From the NCBI RefSeq assembly GCF_036898095.1, contig NC_090735.1:10553612-10617611 (forward strand): a DNA stretch of 64,000 nt, written 5' to 3'. The DNA is from Palaemon carinicauda. Its lineage: Eukaryota > Arthropoda > Malacostraca > Decapoda > Palaemonidae. Of the stretch, positions 9,070 to 21,069 are shown in pieces. The stretch's first letter is position 1. Each line of letters opens with the position of its first letter. The position numbers and the translations under genes were made by a program. The notes under the pieces were generated by a model, which saw nothing but the letters and a program-made list of their open reading frames with translations, did not search any database and was not told where the DNA came from.

Positions 9070-10440
9070 TGGAATTAGGGAATTGTAGTGGTGGAGCCCC
9101 CACCACTACTGCACTCGTTGCTACGAATGGTCCCAGACTGTAGCAGTTCTCGTAAAGAGACTGGACATTCTTAAGATAAAAGACGCGAACACTGATTAGC
9201 TTTTCCAAAAGGTTGCGTCGAAAATATTTTGCAGAGATCTATTTTATTAAAAGGTCACGGAAGTTGTGATAGCTCTAACTTCGTGTGTCCTTACCTTCAG
9301 CCAAGCTTGGTCTTCCTCATTCAGAAGGGAATGAGCTTCTCGTATTAACAGTCTGAAAATAATAGGATAAAGAATTCTCTGACATAGGCAAAGATGAATT
9401 CTTAACTGAACACCATAAAGCTTCAGACGGGCCTCATAAAGGTTTTTAAAATAGAACTTAAGAGCTCTACAGGACATAATACTCTTTCTAGTTCATTTCC
9501 AACCATATCGATAAGTTTGGAATAACGAACGATATTGGTCAAGGCCGAGAAGGCAGCTCGTGTTTGGCTAGAAAACCAAGATGTAGAACATGTAGCCGTT
9601 TCGGATGAAAATCCGATGTTCTTGCTGAAGGCATGAATCTCACTGACTCTTTTAGCTGGTAAAGCATATCAGGAAAAGAGTCTTAAAGGTGAGATCTTTC
9701 AGGGAGGCTGATTGAAGTGGTTCGAACCTGTCTAACATAAGGAATCTTAGAACCACATCTAAATTCCAACCAGGTGTAACCAAACGACGCTCCTTCGTGG
9801 TCTCAAAAGACTTAAGGAGGTCCTGTAGATCTTTATTGTTAAAAAGATCTAAGCCTCTGTGACGGAAGACTGATGCCAACATGCTTCTGTAACCCTTGAA
9901 AGTGGGAGCTGAAAGAGATCGCTCTTTTCTCAGATATAAGAGGAAGTCAGCTATTTGAGTTACAGAGGTACTGGTCGAGGATACGGATACTGACTTGCAC
10001 CAGTTTAGGAAGATTCCCCACTTCGATTGGTAGACTCTAAGGGTGGATGTTCTCCTTGCTCTAACAATCGCTCTGGTTGCCTCCTTCGAAAAACCTCTAG
10101 TTCTCGAGAGTCTTTCGATACTCTGAAGGCAGTGAGACGAAGAGCGTGGAGGCCTTGGAGTACCTTCTTACGCGTGGCAGACGTAGCAGGTCCACCCTTA
10201 GGGGAAGAGTTCTGGGAACGTCTACTAGCCATCGAAGTACCTCGGTAAGTTATTCTCTCGCGGGCCAGAGGGAAGCAACTAGTGTCAACTTTGTCCCAAC
10301 GTGAGAGGCGAACTTCTGCAGTACCTTGTTGACAAACTAGAACGGAGGGAATGCATATAGATCTAGATGAGACTAATCTAGTAGAAAGGCATCTAAAAGA
10401 ACCACTGCTGGGTCTGTTGAGAGCCTCTTGGACATCGAGG
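9070..10440 (-). pseudogene. Element B tyrosine recombinase remnant
   Basis: Three separated open pieces (about 8951-9208, 9247-9477 and 9652-9882) align to the YR of C. They still show RTHEVRAI and MLASVFRHRGLDL, but frameshifts separate them. The strip around the catalytic Tyr reads VRVFYLKNVQ. Upstream, the recombinase start overlaps the RNase H tail remnant. It is not expressible as one protein. Confidence 0.8.
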
Positions 10441-11155
10441 TTGCGAAGAGATCTATGGTTGGATGGCCCCAGGTGACCCAAAGTCTCTTGCATACATCTC
10501 TGTGGAGGGTCCAATATGTTGGAATTATTGTCCCTTCCTACTGAGACAAACTGCTAAGACATTCAAGTTGCCTTGGAAGAAATTTGTTACTAGTGAAAAG
10601 TCTAGACCTGTTGAACAGGAGAGGAGGTCACTAGCGAACTCGCACCATGTCAGAGAGTAGGTCCCTCCTTGCTAGGAGATGAACATCAAAGCAGGGAGTT
10701 GTCCGTGTTGACCTCCATTACTTTGTCTTGAAGGAGAGACCTGAAGCTTTTCCAGGTCAGACTTACTGCCAAAAGCTTCTTGCAGTTAAAATGCATTGTC
10801 CTTTGACGCGAGTTCCATAATCCCGTGCATTCCCTACCGCCTAAGGTCGCACCCCAGCCTACGTCCGATGCGTCTGAGAAGAGAACGTGGTTGGGAGTCT
10901 GAACAGTCAGGGGAAGACCCTGTAAAAGGTTGATAAAGTCCTTTCCTCAGGTTAGACCAGACTTATCTTCCGGAAACCGGGATCGAGACCGCTTCTAGCG
11001 TCTTGTCCTTTTCCAGTGAAGAGCTAGATGAAACCGAAGAGGACGGAGGTGTAGTCTTCCAAGTGACACCAAATGCACCACGGATGACAGTGTCCTAACC
11101 AGACTCATCCACAGCCTGACAGGGCCGTATTCCTTCTTCAGCATCTTCTGGATGG
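10330..11155 (-). pseudogene. Element B RT/RNase H remnant lacking the RT catalytic core
   Basis: The DNA aligns to the RNase H and RT thumb region of C (LHLRPLRFHLALHW, MSLVRTLSS), then stops abruptly near 11155, where Gag-like sequence begins. The palm with the YLDD motif and the Gag-RT junction are absent. One internal deletion explains this. Confidence 0.75.
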
Positions 11156-11961
11156 ATAGCAGGGCTGGGGATTGATCTTCTTGTTCAGCCATGTCCTCAT
11201 CAGAGGGTTCCTCATCCGAAACTGATGAGGAAACGGCAACGGAGTGGGCAACGTCTGACTCGCTGAATCCGGTCGCACTGGTGGATGCGTGACGGAGCCG
11301 GACACAAGATCATGGTACTGCTGCACAGTCTGTGAACTGTCAACCATGGGGAAACGAGGAAGTACAGCGACAACCCGAAACTGTCTAGACTGTCTGGGTA
11401 GTACAGACAACCCCTTATCGGGTTGCTGAGGTTGCCGCACTGCGTCACAACAAGTCACCTCTGCTGGTTGTTGAACGTCTTCCCAGTGACACACTGAACG
11501 TCCACAACCACCTCCGAGAGTAGCATAACATCAACGTGCGACTGGCAACCCACACTGGGTCGCACCGGTGGAGGAACCATCTCAACTGGCGGACGTGAGT
11601 AGGATACCTCAGCGTCAACAGGGCGTACAACCAACCGGTAGGAAGGTCGTTGGCAAGAAGGGTCTTCTCCGTAAAAAATCCTCTATCAAGGACTAAGCTT
11701 GGACTGCATGTCTTGCAACAAAGCCCAAGGTCTATGTGAGCAGGTGTGGCAACAGACGGGGTTAGCGACTGAAGCGGAACCATTTACCCTCCCTGGAAGC
11801 ATGTTATGCTTAAATAAAAGTCCATAGGAGGCTAAGCAGCTTAAGGCTCCTCTCCAAATGACAGAGTCCTCAAGGGAATATCAGAAGGAGGGAGAACAGC
11901 ACTTTCTCATCTACAGGAACCATATCCGAGAAAAGCTAGGTTCTCTCAGTGAGGGTTTCAC

Positions 11962-12150
11962 TGGTGCAAAAGCAGCAGACCAGAAGGCAACGTTATGAAA
12001 CTGCTTGACAGTCTGTGAACTGTCAAAAACTGAACTGTCAACCACAACAGGAGCGTGAGGACATACAGCACTGGTGTATAAGTAGCAGACCAGAAGGCAA
12101 CGTCATGTAACTGTATGACAGTCTGTGAGTTGGCAACAACCAAAGTTGTG
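11962..12150. repeat. Tandem duplication of about 105 bp in the B Gag-like region
   Basis: The block agcagaccagaaggcaacgt ... gacagtctgtgaact/gagtt occurs twice in the same orientation, beginning near 11968 and 12085, with some divergence. It duplicates low-complexity ORF1 sequence. Confidence 0.7.
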
Positions 12151-12499
12151 TGGGGAAGCCTCAACTCCTGACTGACTAGTTTGCTGCTGGCGAGTGGCGG
12201 TAACCACAGTGTGTTGCGGAGGCTGACACACCGTGTCAAAACACGGCAGCTTGTGGTAGCTCACGCACGGCAACGGAGTGCTCTGTGTGTGGGAGTCATC
12301 ATACATCTGGCAGGGTTGACTGTGCATGGGTGGAGGAGCTCTCACAACAAGAGTGTGAGAGCAGGAAGCCATGCCGGGCGCACAACCGTGGGAGGTGTAG
12401 GCCCACGGGTGCATCGTCAACCTTCTCCGCAGTCGGAGTGTGGGAGCTGGCAACAACAAAAGCAGAGTGCTGGTGCGTGGGAGGGGCTGCGGTGGGTTG

Positions 12500-12655
12500 A
12501 GGAGCATGCGGTATGGTATGCGGAGCATGTTGTAAGGTATGCGGCTCATGCTGCATGGTATGCGGAGCATGCTGTAAGGTATGCGGCTCATGCTGCATGG
12601 TATGCGGAGCATGCTGTAAGGTATGCAGAGCATGCTGCATGGACTGCGGAGAATG
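12500..12655. repeat. 42-bp minisatellite (14-codon repeat) in the B Gag-like region
   Basis: Alternating tatgcggagcatgctgtaagg and tatgcggctcatgctgcatgg half-units give a 42-bp period of about 3.5 copies. Read in the ORF1 strand, it encodes a His/Pro/Gln-rich 14-residue repeat (HAPHTMQHEPHTLQ). The half-units are related, so an older 21-bp repeat probably preceded it. Confidence 0.85.
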
Positions 12656-13455
12656 CCGCATAGTGCTGGAACCCGGCAGCTCTACAGAACCTTCCCACTG
12701 CTGATGCGGTAGCTCACGCATGTTAGCAGATGGTGCAGCAAGAACATGCGTCTGGCAGGGTGGACTGCGCATCGGTGGTGGAGCTCTCACAGGTGGAGGG
12801 TGGGAGCAGGCAGCCGCAGTATCTGCTGAGCGCACAACCTCGGCGGGTTGTAGGTTAACAGGTGCATTGTCAACCTTCCAGCACGATACTCCTGCATGAA
12901 GGAGCAAGCTGAGACTGTATAGTCTGCAGCATGGACCACTAGGGTCTATGAAAGACAACAACAAACGGAGCTACTGTCCGTTGTGACTGAGGGTCTAAAA
13001 CAGCTGGTGCGGCAACAGACGGAGTTACTGCCTGTTGCGGTACCACCTTGCCTCTCTTGGGAGGTGTGCAGTTGTCGTACTGCAGCGAGTCCGAACTGAC
13101 CCAGTGGCTACACCTAGGCCGTTGGACTTGCGCGGAAGGGACCGACTTGCACTTAAAAGCTGCAAGATTTGGTCCATGGTTTCTGCGAGAAACCTCTTCC
13201 GCAGACGAGGAATAAATGGGCTCTCTCGTCTTTGTGTGGGTGGGGTGATCACGTCGGCAACGTGTGTAGATACACCCGAAACCACGGAGGGAAACGTCTG
13301 TTCGTTGATCAAGGCCTGTGGAACCCATAAGTCCTTCGACATTACTTCTCCCCTGGGCTTGGGAGCTTGTAAGAGGTATCGGACTAGGTGAACAACTGGC
13401 ACGAACAGACGAACCCTCGAACGAAACACTGTAACACTTTGCGCATATCACTTTA

Positions 13456-14450
13456 TCACTTTTGATTTTCTGTTTGCACTTATTTCACTGAACTCGAACT
13501 TTAAGTGGTTTGTACCTGAAACACGCAATCCTATCCTTCATTAAAAGGTAGTAATTGCGAAAACAGTATTACAATGTAACAGAAAAACATAATGAAAGAT
13601 AAAGAATTCAGTGGCTGGAAAAGAGACTAAACACTAGATTAAATAAACTACGTTTAAAATCTCTCACCGCATAAAGCCTGGGAACAAGAATAAAACTCTA
13701 GAAACGTTTTACCTTCTTCCCCTATAGCGACTAGGGAGAAGAGCAAAAAACGAGAACAACGTTACCCGCTTGAACGAAACGTTTATCCTCCTCTCTCTCC
13801 CTCCGTCTCTATCTCTCTCTCTCTCTCTCTTGACTTAGAACCAGAGAGATTACCCAATTATATATATCGTTAAAACATATTATTTGTTAAAGGAAAAAAA
13901 CTGAAAGGTTTCCCAAATAAAAAGTTCCTTTATTAGAATTAAAACCATTTAAGCTAAGAAAGAATGAACGAAACGCTAGAATCGGTTTACTCTTACTGCA
14001 ACGTGAAACCGTGAAATACTCTCTCTCTATCGTAACGATAGAGCGCAAGTTGAACGTTCTGAACGTCAACAACTGCGGAGACTAAACAAAACGTTAGTTC
14101 AACTTTGAAAACAGTACGAGACTATCAAAGAAATTCTTTCAAAAACATTAAAATTAAAATAGCATAAATTCTTAACAGGAAAAACGATATGACGGGCTCA
14201 ATGTAATTAACTTCGGTTCCAAGTAAGGACCGCCTACTATTAGGAAAGGTCCTATAAATGGCGGAGAGATATAAAATAAATCTATAACTTTGTTAAGCAA
14301 AATTACCAAAAACCTAAACACACTTCCGTCTAAGGGAAGGGTGGGTCATAAAAAGTGAAAGAGAGTCTAAACTCTCTTCGACACCAACACTTCCGTCTAA
14401 GGGAAGGGTCGGCCATTTAAAAGTGAAAGAGAGTCCATACTCTCTTCGTC
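13456..14450 (-). other. Element B AT-rich non-coding 5' block shared with H
   Basis: This block occupies the place of the leader and the first 140 or so codons of the Gag-like ORF. It aligns along its length with 62222-63350 of element H. Shared landmarks include cacgcaat, ggagactaaacactag, gagaacaacgtta, a (CT)n run, ctctatcgtaacgatagagcgcaa and cacttccgt.taagggaaggg. No long open frame. Confidence 0.75.
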
Positions 14451-14611
14451 ACCATAATAAAATCTATCCAAAACGAGTTCAGGTTTTGAAATGAAGATAA
14501 AACCCCTGCATAGCGAAAGCTCAAAACTGGAATAGTGTACTTCACCAAAAAGTTGTGAAAACAAATCCAGTTAGGGACGGCGTATTAGTAGGTCTTGCCG
14601 GAGGCACGACA

Positions 14612-14784
14612 GAGGAAAAATTGAGTTCTTGTTGACAAGAAGTACTTGAGTACCTACTCACAGATGGCGCTGTTGTGTACACCCCCACCTGTATAGCGAT
14701 CGCTGGCGTATCCCGACCGTAGATTTCTGTCGGGCAACAGAGTTGACAGCTACATGATCATCGGGTAAGATTAATATTGAAAAA
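14612..14784 (-). repeat. Element B 5' ITR
   Basis: Inverse match of 8357-8547, ending atgatcatcgggtaagattaatattgaaaaa before host gatggtg. Confidence 0.85.
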
Positions 14785-15030
14785 GATGGTGTTACAAGGC
14801 TGTTAGGGAAGGGGAGGGAGAGAATGATCTTTCTTTATTCTTATTTAGATGTCAACACACTGTAGCATCATTATTTTTAGCATGTTGACTATCAGGTAGC
14901 ATTCATTGAAATAATAATAGCCTTATTTATTATATGAACATACTCCTTGAAAGTATGTGATTAACATGAACATAAAAGCAGAGCACACTGTATAATCAAG
15001 GTGATTAAGTACATATTCATCCATACTTAC
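14785..15030. other. MED30 intron 2 sequence
   Basis: AT-rich sequence directly downstream of the exon 2 donor (gtaagtatgg). Nothing further recognised. Confidence 0.6.
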
Positions 15031-15188
15031 TGGCATAGTTTTAAGCATAGCAAAAACCTCACAAGTTCGCACCACAATTTCTTGAACTGTCTCACAACCA
15101 GCCTTACATAAAAAAGCTGTATTGGCATTCCTCTGAGTAGGCTGGGCTTGTTGAGAGGATTCATTGCTGGAGGGCTGAATGCTCTGGC
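15031..15188 (-). CDS. MED30: MED30 exon 2, conserved Mediator subunit 30 segment
   Basis: This is a 158-nt exon on the minus strand between a tttccag acceptor and a GTAAGTATGG donor. It reads two bases plus 52 codons without a stop. The second half contains NTAFLCKAG, ETVQEIVVRT and EVFAMLKTMP. This follows the animal MED30 pattern NTASLC..G.ETVQ(D/E)IV.RT.E.F..L(R/K).M very closely. MED30 is a metazoan head-associated Mediator subunit linking activators to RNA polymerase II. The exon ends in phase 0, so the rest of the coiled C-terminal region must follow. I did not find it in 1-15030. It is the only clearly non-transposon protein-coding sequence in the window. Confidence 0.85.
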
Positions 15189-15638
15189 CTGGAAATGGAA
15201 TGATAATACATGTATACTAGTCACATACATTATTATTATTTTGCAGAGGATGTTGACATTTCTCCTTTCTCCAGAAGGATATGACCATGAGTGTTAAGAA
15301 TGAAACTGATAACTGATAGGCTAATGGAGTATCTATGCAATCAATTGTATTCCTAACACTCAGTGTTACTCCCTTTGGCATTAGGAAAAAAAATAGTAAC
15401 CCTTTTCAAACATATCTTTTCATCATTATTATTATTGTTATTTAAAATTTGAAAAAAATTCATAAAGAAAACCAAAATAAAAAATGCAAAATGGTGTTGT
15501 TATAAAAAATGTGACATCAAATGTTATTGAGTACTATAAAGAGATAAAACGTTACATTTTAAAAGTAATTTGTATTTTTTTCTAGCCATACTCCATTAAA
15601 ATCACAAATATCTATATTTCTAAATTACTTTGTATTTT
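15189..15638. other. MED30 intron 1 sequence before element E
   Basis: AT-rich intron with the exon 2 acceptor at its left edge. The last bases, attactttgtatttt, form the left half of the target into which element E inserted. Confidence 0.6.
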
Positions 15639-15936
15639 CTGGGTCGATCTGTGGCGCCGGGTGAAAAGAGTCCTTCTTATATACCTTTTCTGATAAAACC
15701 TTCCAATTATACCAGAGAAAGATAAAAGCATGGAATGCTGAGGTTACAACCCTCGCGCGAGCACCTTTAGGGTGTCGTGTATAAAGCAAAGGCGCGTGAA
15801 ATCCACTATTCACAGGTTGTCTTCCATTTAGTTAATTCCTTTGTCAAAGGGATGGGCCGATACAAAGGCCCTTGCCAACCACCAGCGCCACACCACCCAC
15901 GCCACGACGCGAGCGCCATCTGAACTACATCCTTCT
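15639..15936 (+). repeat. Element E 5' ITR
   Basis: Inverse copy of 21070-21396. Landmarks are gatctgtggcgccgggtg at the tip, the palindrome CTCGCGCGAG and gatggcgctcgcg (in inverse) at the inner edge. Confidence 0.9.
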
Positions 15937-16425
15937 TTTTGGACTGATAGAATAGTGTGTAATTTGTGGTGCTCTCGATCGTTTTTAACAGTCATGGATC
16001 TATTTTGTCATGTCCGAAGCTCCATCTTCACACATTCCAATGTTAAGTACCATAGTTTGTTTTGACAGTATTTTATTGTACCGGGCTTTTGTTTTATATC
16101 CAGTATAGTCTGTTTTATTATTCCCGTCTGGCCTTCATGGCGGCCATTGTTTGTTCACTTGTTTGGGAATTCATCTTTATCTGCCCGTTTAGTACTCTGT
16201 CACTTAGGTTCTTGGTTAAGTCCCTGGTATTACGGTTTCTTTTTCATCGAATCTCCGGCTTAACCGGATATCGTACAGGCGATCAGCATTGAGGTTAATA
16301 TTAGATTTCCTCTGGTTCACGTTGTCACTATGACGGACCTTTGTTTGTACCGGGGATGGTTACCGGAGATCCGGTACAGTCGGAGATCACTCAGACCACG
16401 GGTGGCCAATCTTTTGTTTTACCTG

Positions 16426-16463
16426 AAAAAAAAAGAAAAAAAAAAAAAAAAAAAAAAAAAAAT
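16426..16463. repeat. A-rich homopolymer tract
   Basis: An almost pure A-run directly precedes the 93-bp satellite. It may be a relic of a retroposed insertion or a slippage tract. Confidence 0.9.
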
Positions 16464-16479
16464 TATTATTTATGAACGT

Positions 16480-17312
16480 AACTATGCCTATATTTATGCA
16501 TGTATTTAATTCTAACTATGTATAAATATGGATAAATATCCATACAACATCGTGTTCAAATAGAATTAAATTAATTATGCCTATATTTATGCATGTATTT
16601 AATTCTAACTATGTATAAATATGGATAAATATCCATACAACATCGTGTTCAAATAGAATTAAATTAATTATGCCTATATTTATGCATGTATTTAATTCTA
16701 ACTATGTATAAATATGGATAAATATCCATACAACATCGTGTTCAAATAGAATTAAATTAATTATGCCTATATTTATGCATGTATTTAATTCTAACTATGT
16801 ATAAATATGGATAAATATCCATACAACATCGTGTTCAAATAGAATTAAATTAATTATGCCTATACTTATGCATGTATTTAATTCTAACTATGTATAAATA
16901 TGGATAAATATCCATACAACATCGTGTTCAAATAGAATTAAATTAATTATGCCTATATTTATGCATGTATTTAATTCTAACTATGTATAAATATGGATAA
17001 ATATCCATACAACATCGTGTTCAAATAGAATTAAATTAATTATGCCTATACTTATGCATGTATTTAATTCTAACTATGTATAAATATGGATAAATATCCA
17101 TACAACATCGTGTTCAAATAGAATTAAATTAATTATGCCTATATTTATGCATATTCAATCCTAACTGTCTAAATATGCCTAAATATCCATACAACATAGT
17201 GTTCAAATAGAAATACATTAATTATGCCTATATTTATGCATAGTCAATTCTAACTATGTCTAGATATGGATAAATATCCATACAACATAGTGTTCATATA
17301 GAAATAAATTTC
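16480..17312. repeat. 93-bp satellite array (about nine copies)
   Basis: Units begin tatgcctatatttatgcatg at 16576, 16669, 16762, 16855, 16948, 17041 and so on, with an exact 93-bp spacing and almost no divergence. The last two copies are shorter and diverged. Each unit contains a small hairpin (tatggata-aa-tatccata) and is AT-rich. The near identity of the central copies indicates recent homogenisation. Confidence 0.95.
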
Positions 17313-18540
17313 CACCCAGTGGCGAATGCGCCAACAGTGTCACATTTCATGAATACAAGTGTCGCACTATACCCCAGAAGATAATACATTAAATAACTTG
17401 TCTTTAAAATGGCTTTTTAAGAGTATACAGCTGATCCCAGCCTGTGAATAGGATCGCTAACCAAAGTTCAAGGAACATCCAGACTTATGTCCCCTTTGTG
17501 TTACAGAAGGTTCGCCTGCATGGTTCCCATCAGGATGATGATGATTCTCTCTGGCCTGCAAAGAGAGGCTCTCCACCCTTGGGTATCGAAGTTGGGAAGG
17601 AATGCTCCATCTAGAGGTCCCTATCTCCTCGGAGTGTCCTCTCTAAGGTTGGACAACGACCCCATGGACGGGCAGGTATGTGGGGATGAGTTTTGAGCCT
17701 TCAGCTTTGCAATTACCTACGTCACCGACCTAGGACCATTAAAGGATCCTAATGTTCATGTTACCCTGCATAGACTGTGACGGCTAAAAGCAACACATTC
17801 TAAGGAAATCCAAGGGGCTATGACGAGCTCTAAGGTAGGGTGGTGAGTCAGTGCCGTTCAGGAACTCGGATATAGGTGGTACCATAAATCTGGAGGGCAT
17901 AGACGTCCTCCCTCTGGGGGACCTAGATTTTACTCCCAGGTACTAGAATTCCCATTCAACGGATTCGTTCGATTGAAAGAGATTGCCTTGGTTAGCTTAG
18001 ACAAGGTACCGAAGGTAACGGTATTATTTCCTAAAGGGCAGGCCCGATCTGTCTGGACCAGGATGTTGTCAGCCTGGGGGGTACGATAATTCCAGGCTCT
18101 GCCCTTCCAGTTCGACCTACACGTTTGTTGGTCTGATCGGGTCAGTTGTGGGAAGTACGTTCTGTCTGAGACCTCTATCAGACAGGAATTGATAGTCGGT
18201 TTCCCACTCGTCATCACAGCCTTCCTCTGGTTCGACGATTTTGTATCTGACCCCCCATCATCAGGTGGTCTACCTCACTGATTCCCCAGGTACACAGTCC
18301 AACTCCGTTGGGATGTAGCCCTAGATCCGAACCCTCAGGCTCCTTTCATGGACACCAGAGAGGAAGCTACAGGAGTAGAAGACAGTCCCGACATCAAGGC
18401 GGACCTAGGAAAAAGGGGGCTCGGAGAAGGGAAGGACCTAGATTCACTCCCTCACAACGCGGTGGTCCTGGTAGAGGGAAGACTTTACCACTTTCGTGAC
18501 CATTGGACTCGGTCTGTGGGATCATAGCATAGTCTCTAAC
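17313..18540 (+). pseudogene. Element E Gag-like region, unrecognisable
   Basis: By position this should be ORF1. Only short open pieces remain (for example 17487-17696 and 18308-18499, an Arg/Gly-rich piece with RRQSRHQGGPRKKG). The basic, RG-rich composition fits the tail of a Gag-like protein. Beyond that I see no homology. Confidence 0.45.
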
Positions 18541-19900
18541 GGTTTGAGATGAAAATGGCCTCAAGGTCCTCCTCCTCCGCCAGTGACCTTCTCCCAGAAA
18601 TACACTCCCGTCCTGAAAGAGTACACCACAGGGTTACTCAAGAAAAAGCAATCAAACGACTATCTCTTAGGTATGGACCTTACTTCCCCGTGGGACCGTC
18701 ACCACCTCTGTCGATCTTACCGACCGCTATTAGCTTGCGCCTATAGCTCGAAACTTCTCTTCTTATCTGGGTTTCCACCTAAGCAGGAAAGCCTTTGTGT
18801 TCAAGACATGCCCTTCGGCCTCAACATTGATCCCAGGATATTCACGAAACTGGGAGAGGCAGTGTTAGAACAACTCAGGAACCAAGAGATACAGATCATT
18901 GCTTATCTGGCCGGTTGGCTCATTTGGGCCCGGCCGGCCATAGAAGGTAACAGAGCTACGAAGGAATTTCTTCGATCGCTCGACAACCTGTGATTTCGGG
19001 TCAATCTCCATAAGTCTCGCCTGCGACCATCAGGCCACTTAGAATGGTTAGCCATTCAGTGGGACCTTTCGAAGCACACGTTGTCTCTCCCTTCCAAAAG
19101 TAAGAGGAATAGGTTCCAAGATCAAGAATTTCTCAAGCACAAACAGGTGTCCAAAGAGCCTAGAAAGTATCCTCGGCCTTTCCCAATTCACTTCAGTAAC
19201 AGATCTCCTAATAAAAGCCAAACTCAAGACATCAATCGATTTTGGAGAAAGAGAGCTACAGTACCTATAAGAAGACAAGGTCTCGAAGATCCCCTCTGTC
19301 GGGAAAATGAGACTACGCCCATGGTCCGAACCGAAGAACCTCTCCAAAGCGGTTCCTCTACAATTCCCACCTCCACAAGTGACATTCCATTCAGCCGTGT
19401 CTCTAAGTGGATGGGGGGATTTCTCCGAACATCAGATGTTTCAGGTTCTTGGTCACTAGCCATGAAACAGTCCCATATCAATGTTCTCGAAGCCATGGCA
19501 GTGTTCTTGACCCTGAAGAGAGAGACTCCTCCGAGGTCGACCCACATCAGAGTAGTGTCAGACAACACAGACGAGGTACACTACGGAAACAGGGGAGGAT
19601 CCAAGTCACCCAACCTGAATCAGATCCTGGTCACTTTCTTCGCCTGGGCAACAGAAAAGAACTGGTTCCTGTCAGCACCTCACCTAGCGGGAGGCCAGGA
19701 TGTGAGAACGGGCTCACTATCCAGGACGAGTTCCCTGGAGTCAGAATTTCACTCCGGTGGATACTCAGGTTCGTTCCAGGCATCCAGGTAGATCTATTCA
19801 CATCTCAGATCAATCACAAACTTCCTTGTTATGTGACCCCAATCCTGGACCCTCGGGCTCATGCCATGGACGCATTACCCCGGGATTGGAATCATTAGAG
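18541..19900 (+). pseudogene. Element E RT/RNase H remnant
   Basis: Frames at 18583-18993, 19081-19791 and 19407-19898 carry RT and RNase H pieces. The RT shows MPFGLNIDPRIFTKL and IIAYLAGWLIWA, so the YLDD motif has become YLAG. The RNase H shows SHINVLEAMAVFL (catalytic Glu) and VVSDNT (catalytic Asp). DLFTSQINHKLPCY marks the start of the Dam-like tail. Several frameshifts separate the pieces, so no enzyme can be made. Confidence 0.8.
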
Positions 19901-19922
19901 GAAGATTTCCCTATCTCTCCCA

Positions 19923-20595
19923 GTGAATCTTCTAAAAACTTTAACACCGACTGCGCTCCTTCCGGGGCGCAGTGGTTTTAGTACCACCTCACTGCCCAAG
20001 AACAGTTGGTTTCCTCTCCTCCTCGAGTGGAAACTCCGTCCCATCCGGATTCCGTTCCTCAAACTGACCCGAGTATTCCAAACTCACTGTGTCAGATTAC
20101 TCAAGGATGTCCAAAACCCTAACTTTGTGGACTACAGGAAGTTGGCAGCTCGTAGAGACTCGAACATTGAACCGGAAAACGATTTCTTACTCGAATCAGT
20201 CAAAAGGGACTCGACAATTCGCCAATATGATTCGGCCGTTAACCCCCAAAATAGGTGGTCCCCTTGGAAAGTTATTCCTCTTCTCCAAGATACTTTTCTA
20301 TGTCCGGTCACCACTCTCAGGGCCTTTTTAGCCACGACTGCTACCCGATCGTCTGGCCCCTTGTTTATCAGGGAACAAGGAGGTACCATTCCCATACGTG
20401 GTATTAGGCTATAGATCCTATACTTCGTTTGACAAGCCAATCCGGGATCATTTCCCCCAGAAGATGGACTTTGATGACCTTATAAAGTTCACGGGTTGGG
20501 AATCTCCTATGGTCTTCAAACGCCACTATCTAATGAACTTACAGGCTCTTAAATACCCAACAGTTGCAGCTGGGAGCCGTATCTCTCCCCAGTGA
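19923..20595 (+). pseudogene. Element E tyrosine recombinase remnant
   Basis: The open piece 19923-20414 joins an N-terminal YR part (DSTIRQYDSAV) directly to a late part (LCPVTTLRAFLA). The region that should hold the first catalytic Arg is deleted. The terminal piece 20398-20595 has LIKFTGW and VFKRHYLMN, which match the Trp/Tyr end of DIRS recombinases. The HxxR box is not in frame. Confidence 0.7.
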
Positions 20596-20919
20596 TCTTT
20601 TGTTCTTCCTTTCATCCATCTCTTTTCTTCTCCCTCCTACCCGCCACTCGCACCACGACGCCGCTTCCTTGGTGGTTCGTTAGCCCTAAGTTTATTACAT
20701 ATTAGGTTATGTTTGTAACTATTATTGATTACCGTTGTTACAGGGTTGGGATATTCTTAGCCATGTCAGTTTTGTAGCATGTTTCCTCTGATACTCGGAG
20801 GCTTCCCTGTTATCATGTTTGTTTACCTTAATTATTTATGATTTTCTTTACATGGTGTTGTTTCTCTCCCCTCTTTAAATTAGTTATTGTTGGGCTTGGA
20901 AGGCATTCTCTGGTACATT

Positions 20920-21005
20920 TTCACCCGGCGCCACAGATCGACCCAGAAAAGGGATTTTGACGAAGGAAAAATCTATTTCTGGGGAGAGACCTGTGGCGCC
21001 CGGTG
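20920..21005 (+). repeat. Element E ICR
   Basis: The left half, cacccggcgccacagatcgac..cagaaaa, is the inverse of the 5' tip at 15639. The right half, gggattttgacgaagg..ggagagacctgtggcgcccggtg, is the inverse of the 3' tip at 21396. They meet at AGAAAAGGG. Confidence 0.9.
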
Positions 21006-21069
21006 AAACCCTTCCCCTTTATTTTACACAATCCCACCCTTTCCTTTCCAAGCCATCATGGCCTATACA

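Larger units (their letters stand above)
11156..13455 (-). pseudogene. Element B Gag-like ORF1 remnant
   Basis: Broken frames align to the low-complexity middle of the Gag-like protein of G and C (GSSVRASCSPSP, REPIYSSSAEEVSR, VQRPRCSHW). The conserved C-terminal block is deleted and the Cys-rich N-terminus is missing. Internal amplifications lie at about 11960-12150 and 12500-12655. Confidence 0.75.
8357..14784 (-). mobile_element. DIRS element B, decayed, non-autonomous
   Basis: This minus-strand DIRS element has complete ITRs and an ICR but ruined coding capacity. Its ITR family (acccgatgatcatgtagctg) differs from A, C and H and is closer to G (shared tcaattttctcctcggtccact). Large parts of RT are gone, the YR is split by frameshifts, and the Gag-like region holds duplications. 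The first part of the Gag-like ORF and the 5' leader are replaced by about 1 kb of AT-rich non-coding DNA, which is also found in H. Confidence 0.88.

Noticed and set aside
12181..12663. A plus-strand 160-codon frame with Tyr/Ala/Glu/His repeats.
   Set aside because: It is the antisense shadow of the 42-bp minisatellite in the decayed B ORF1.
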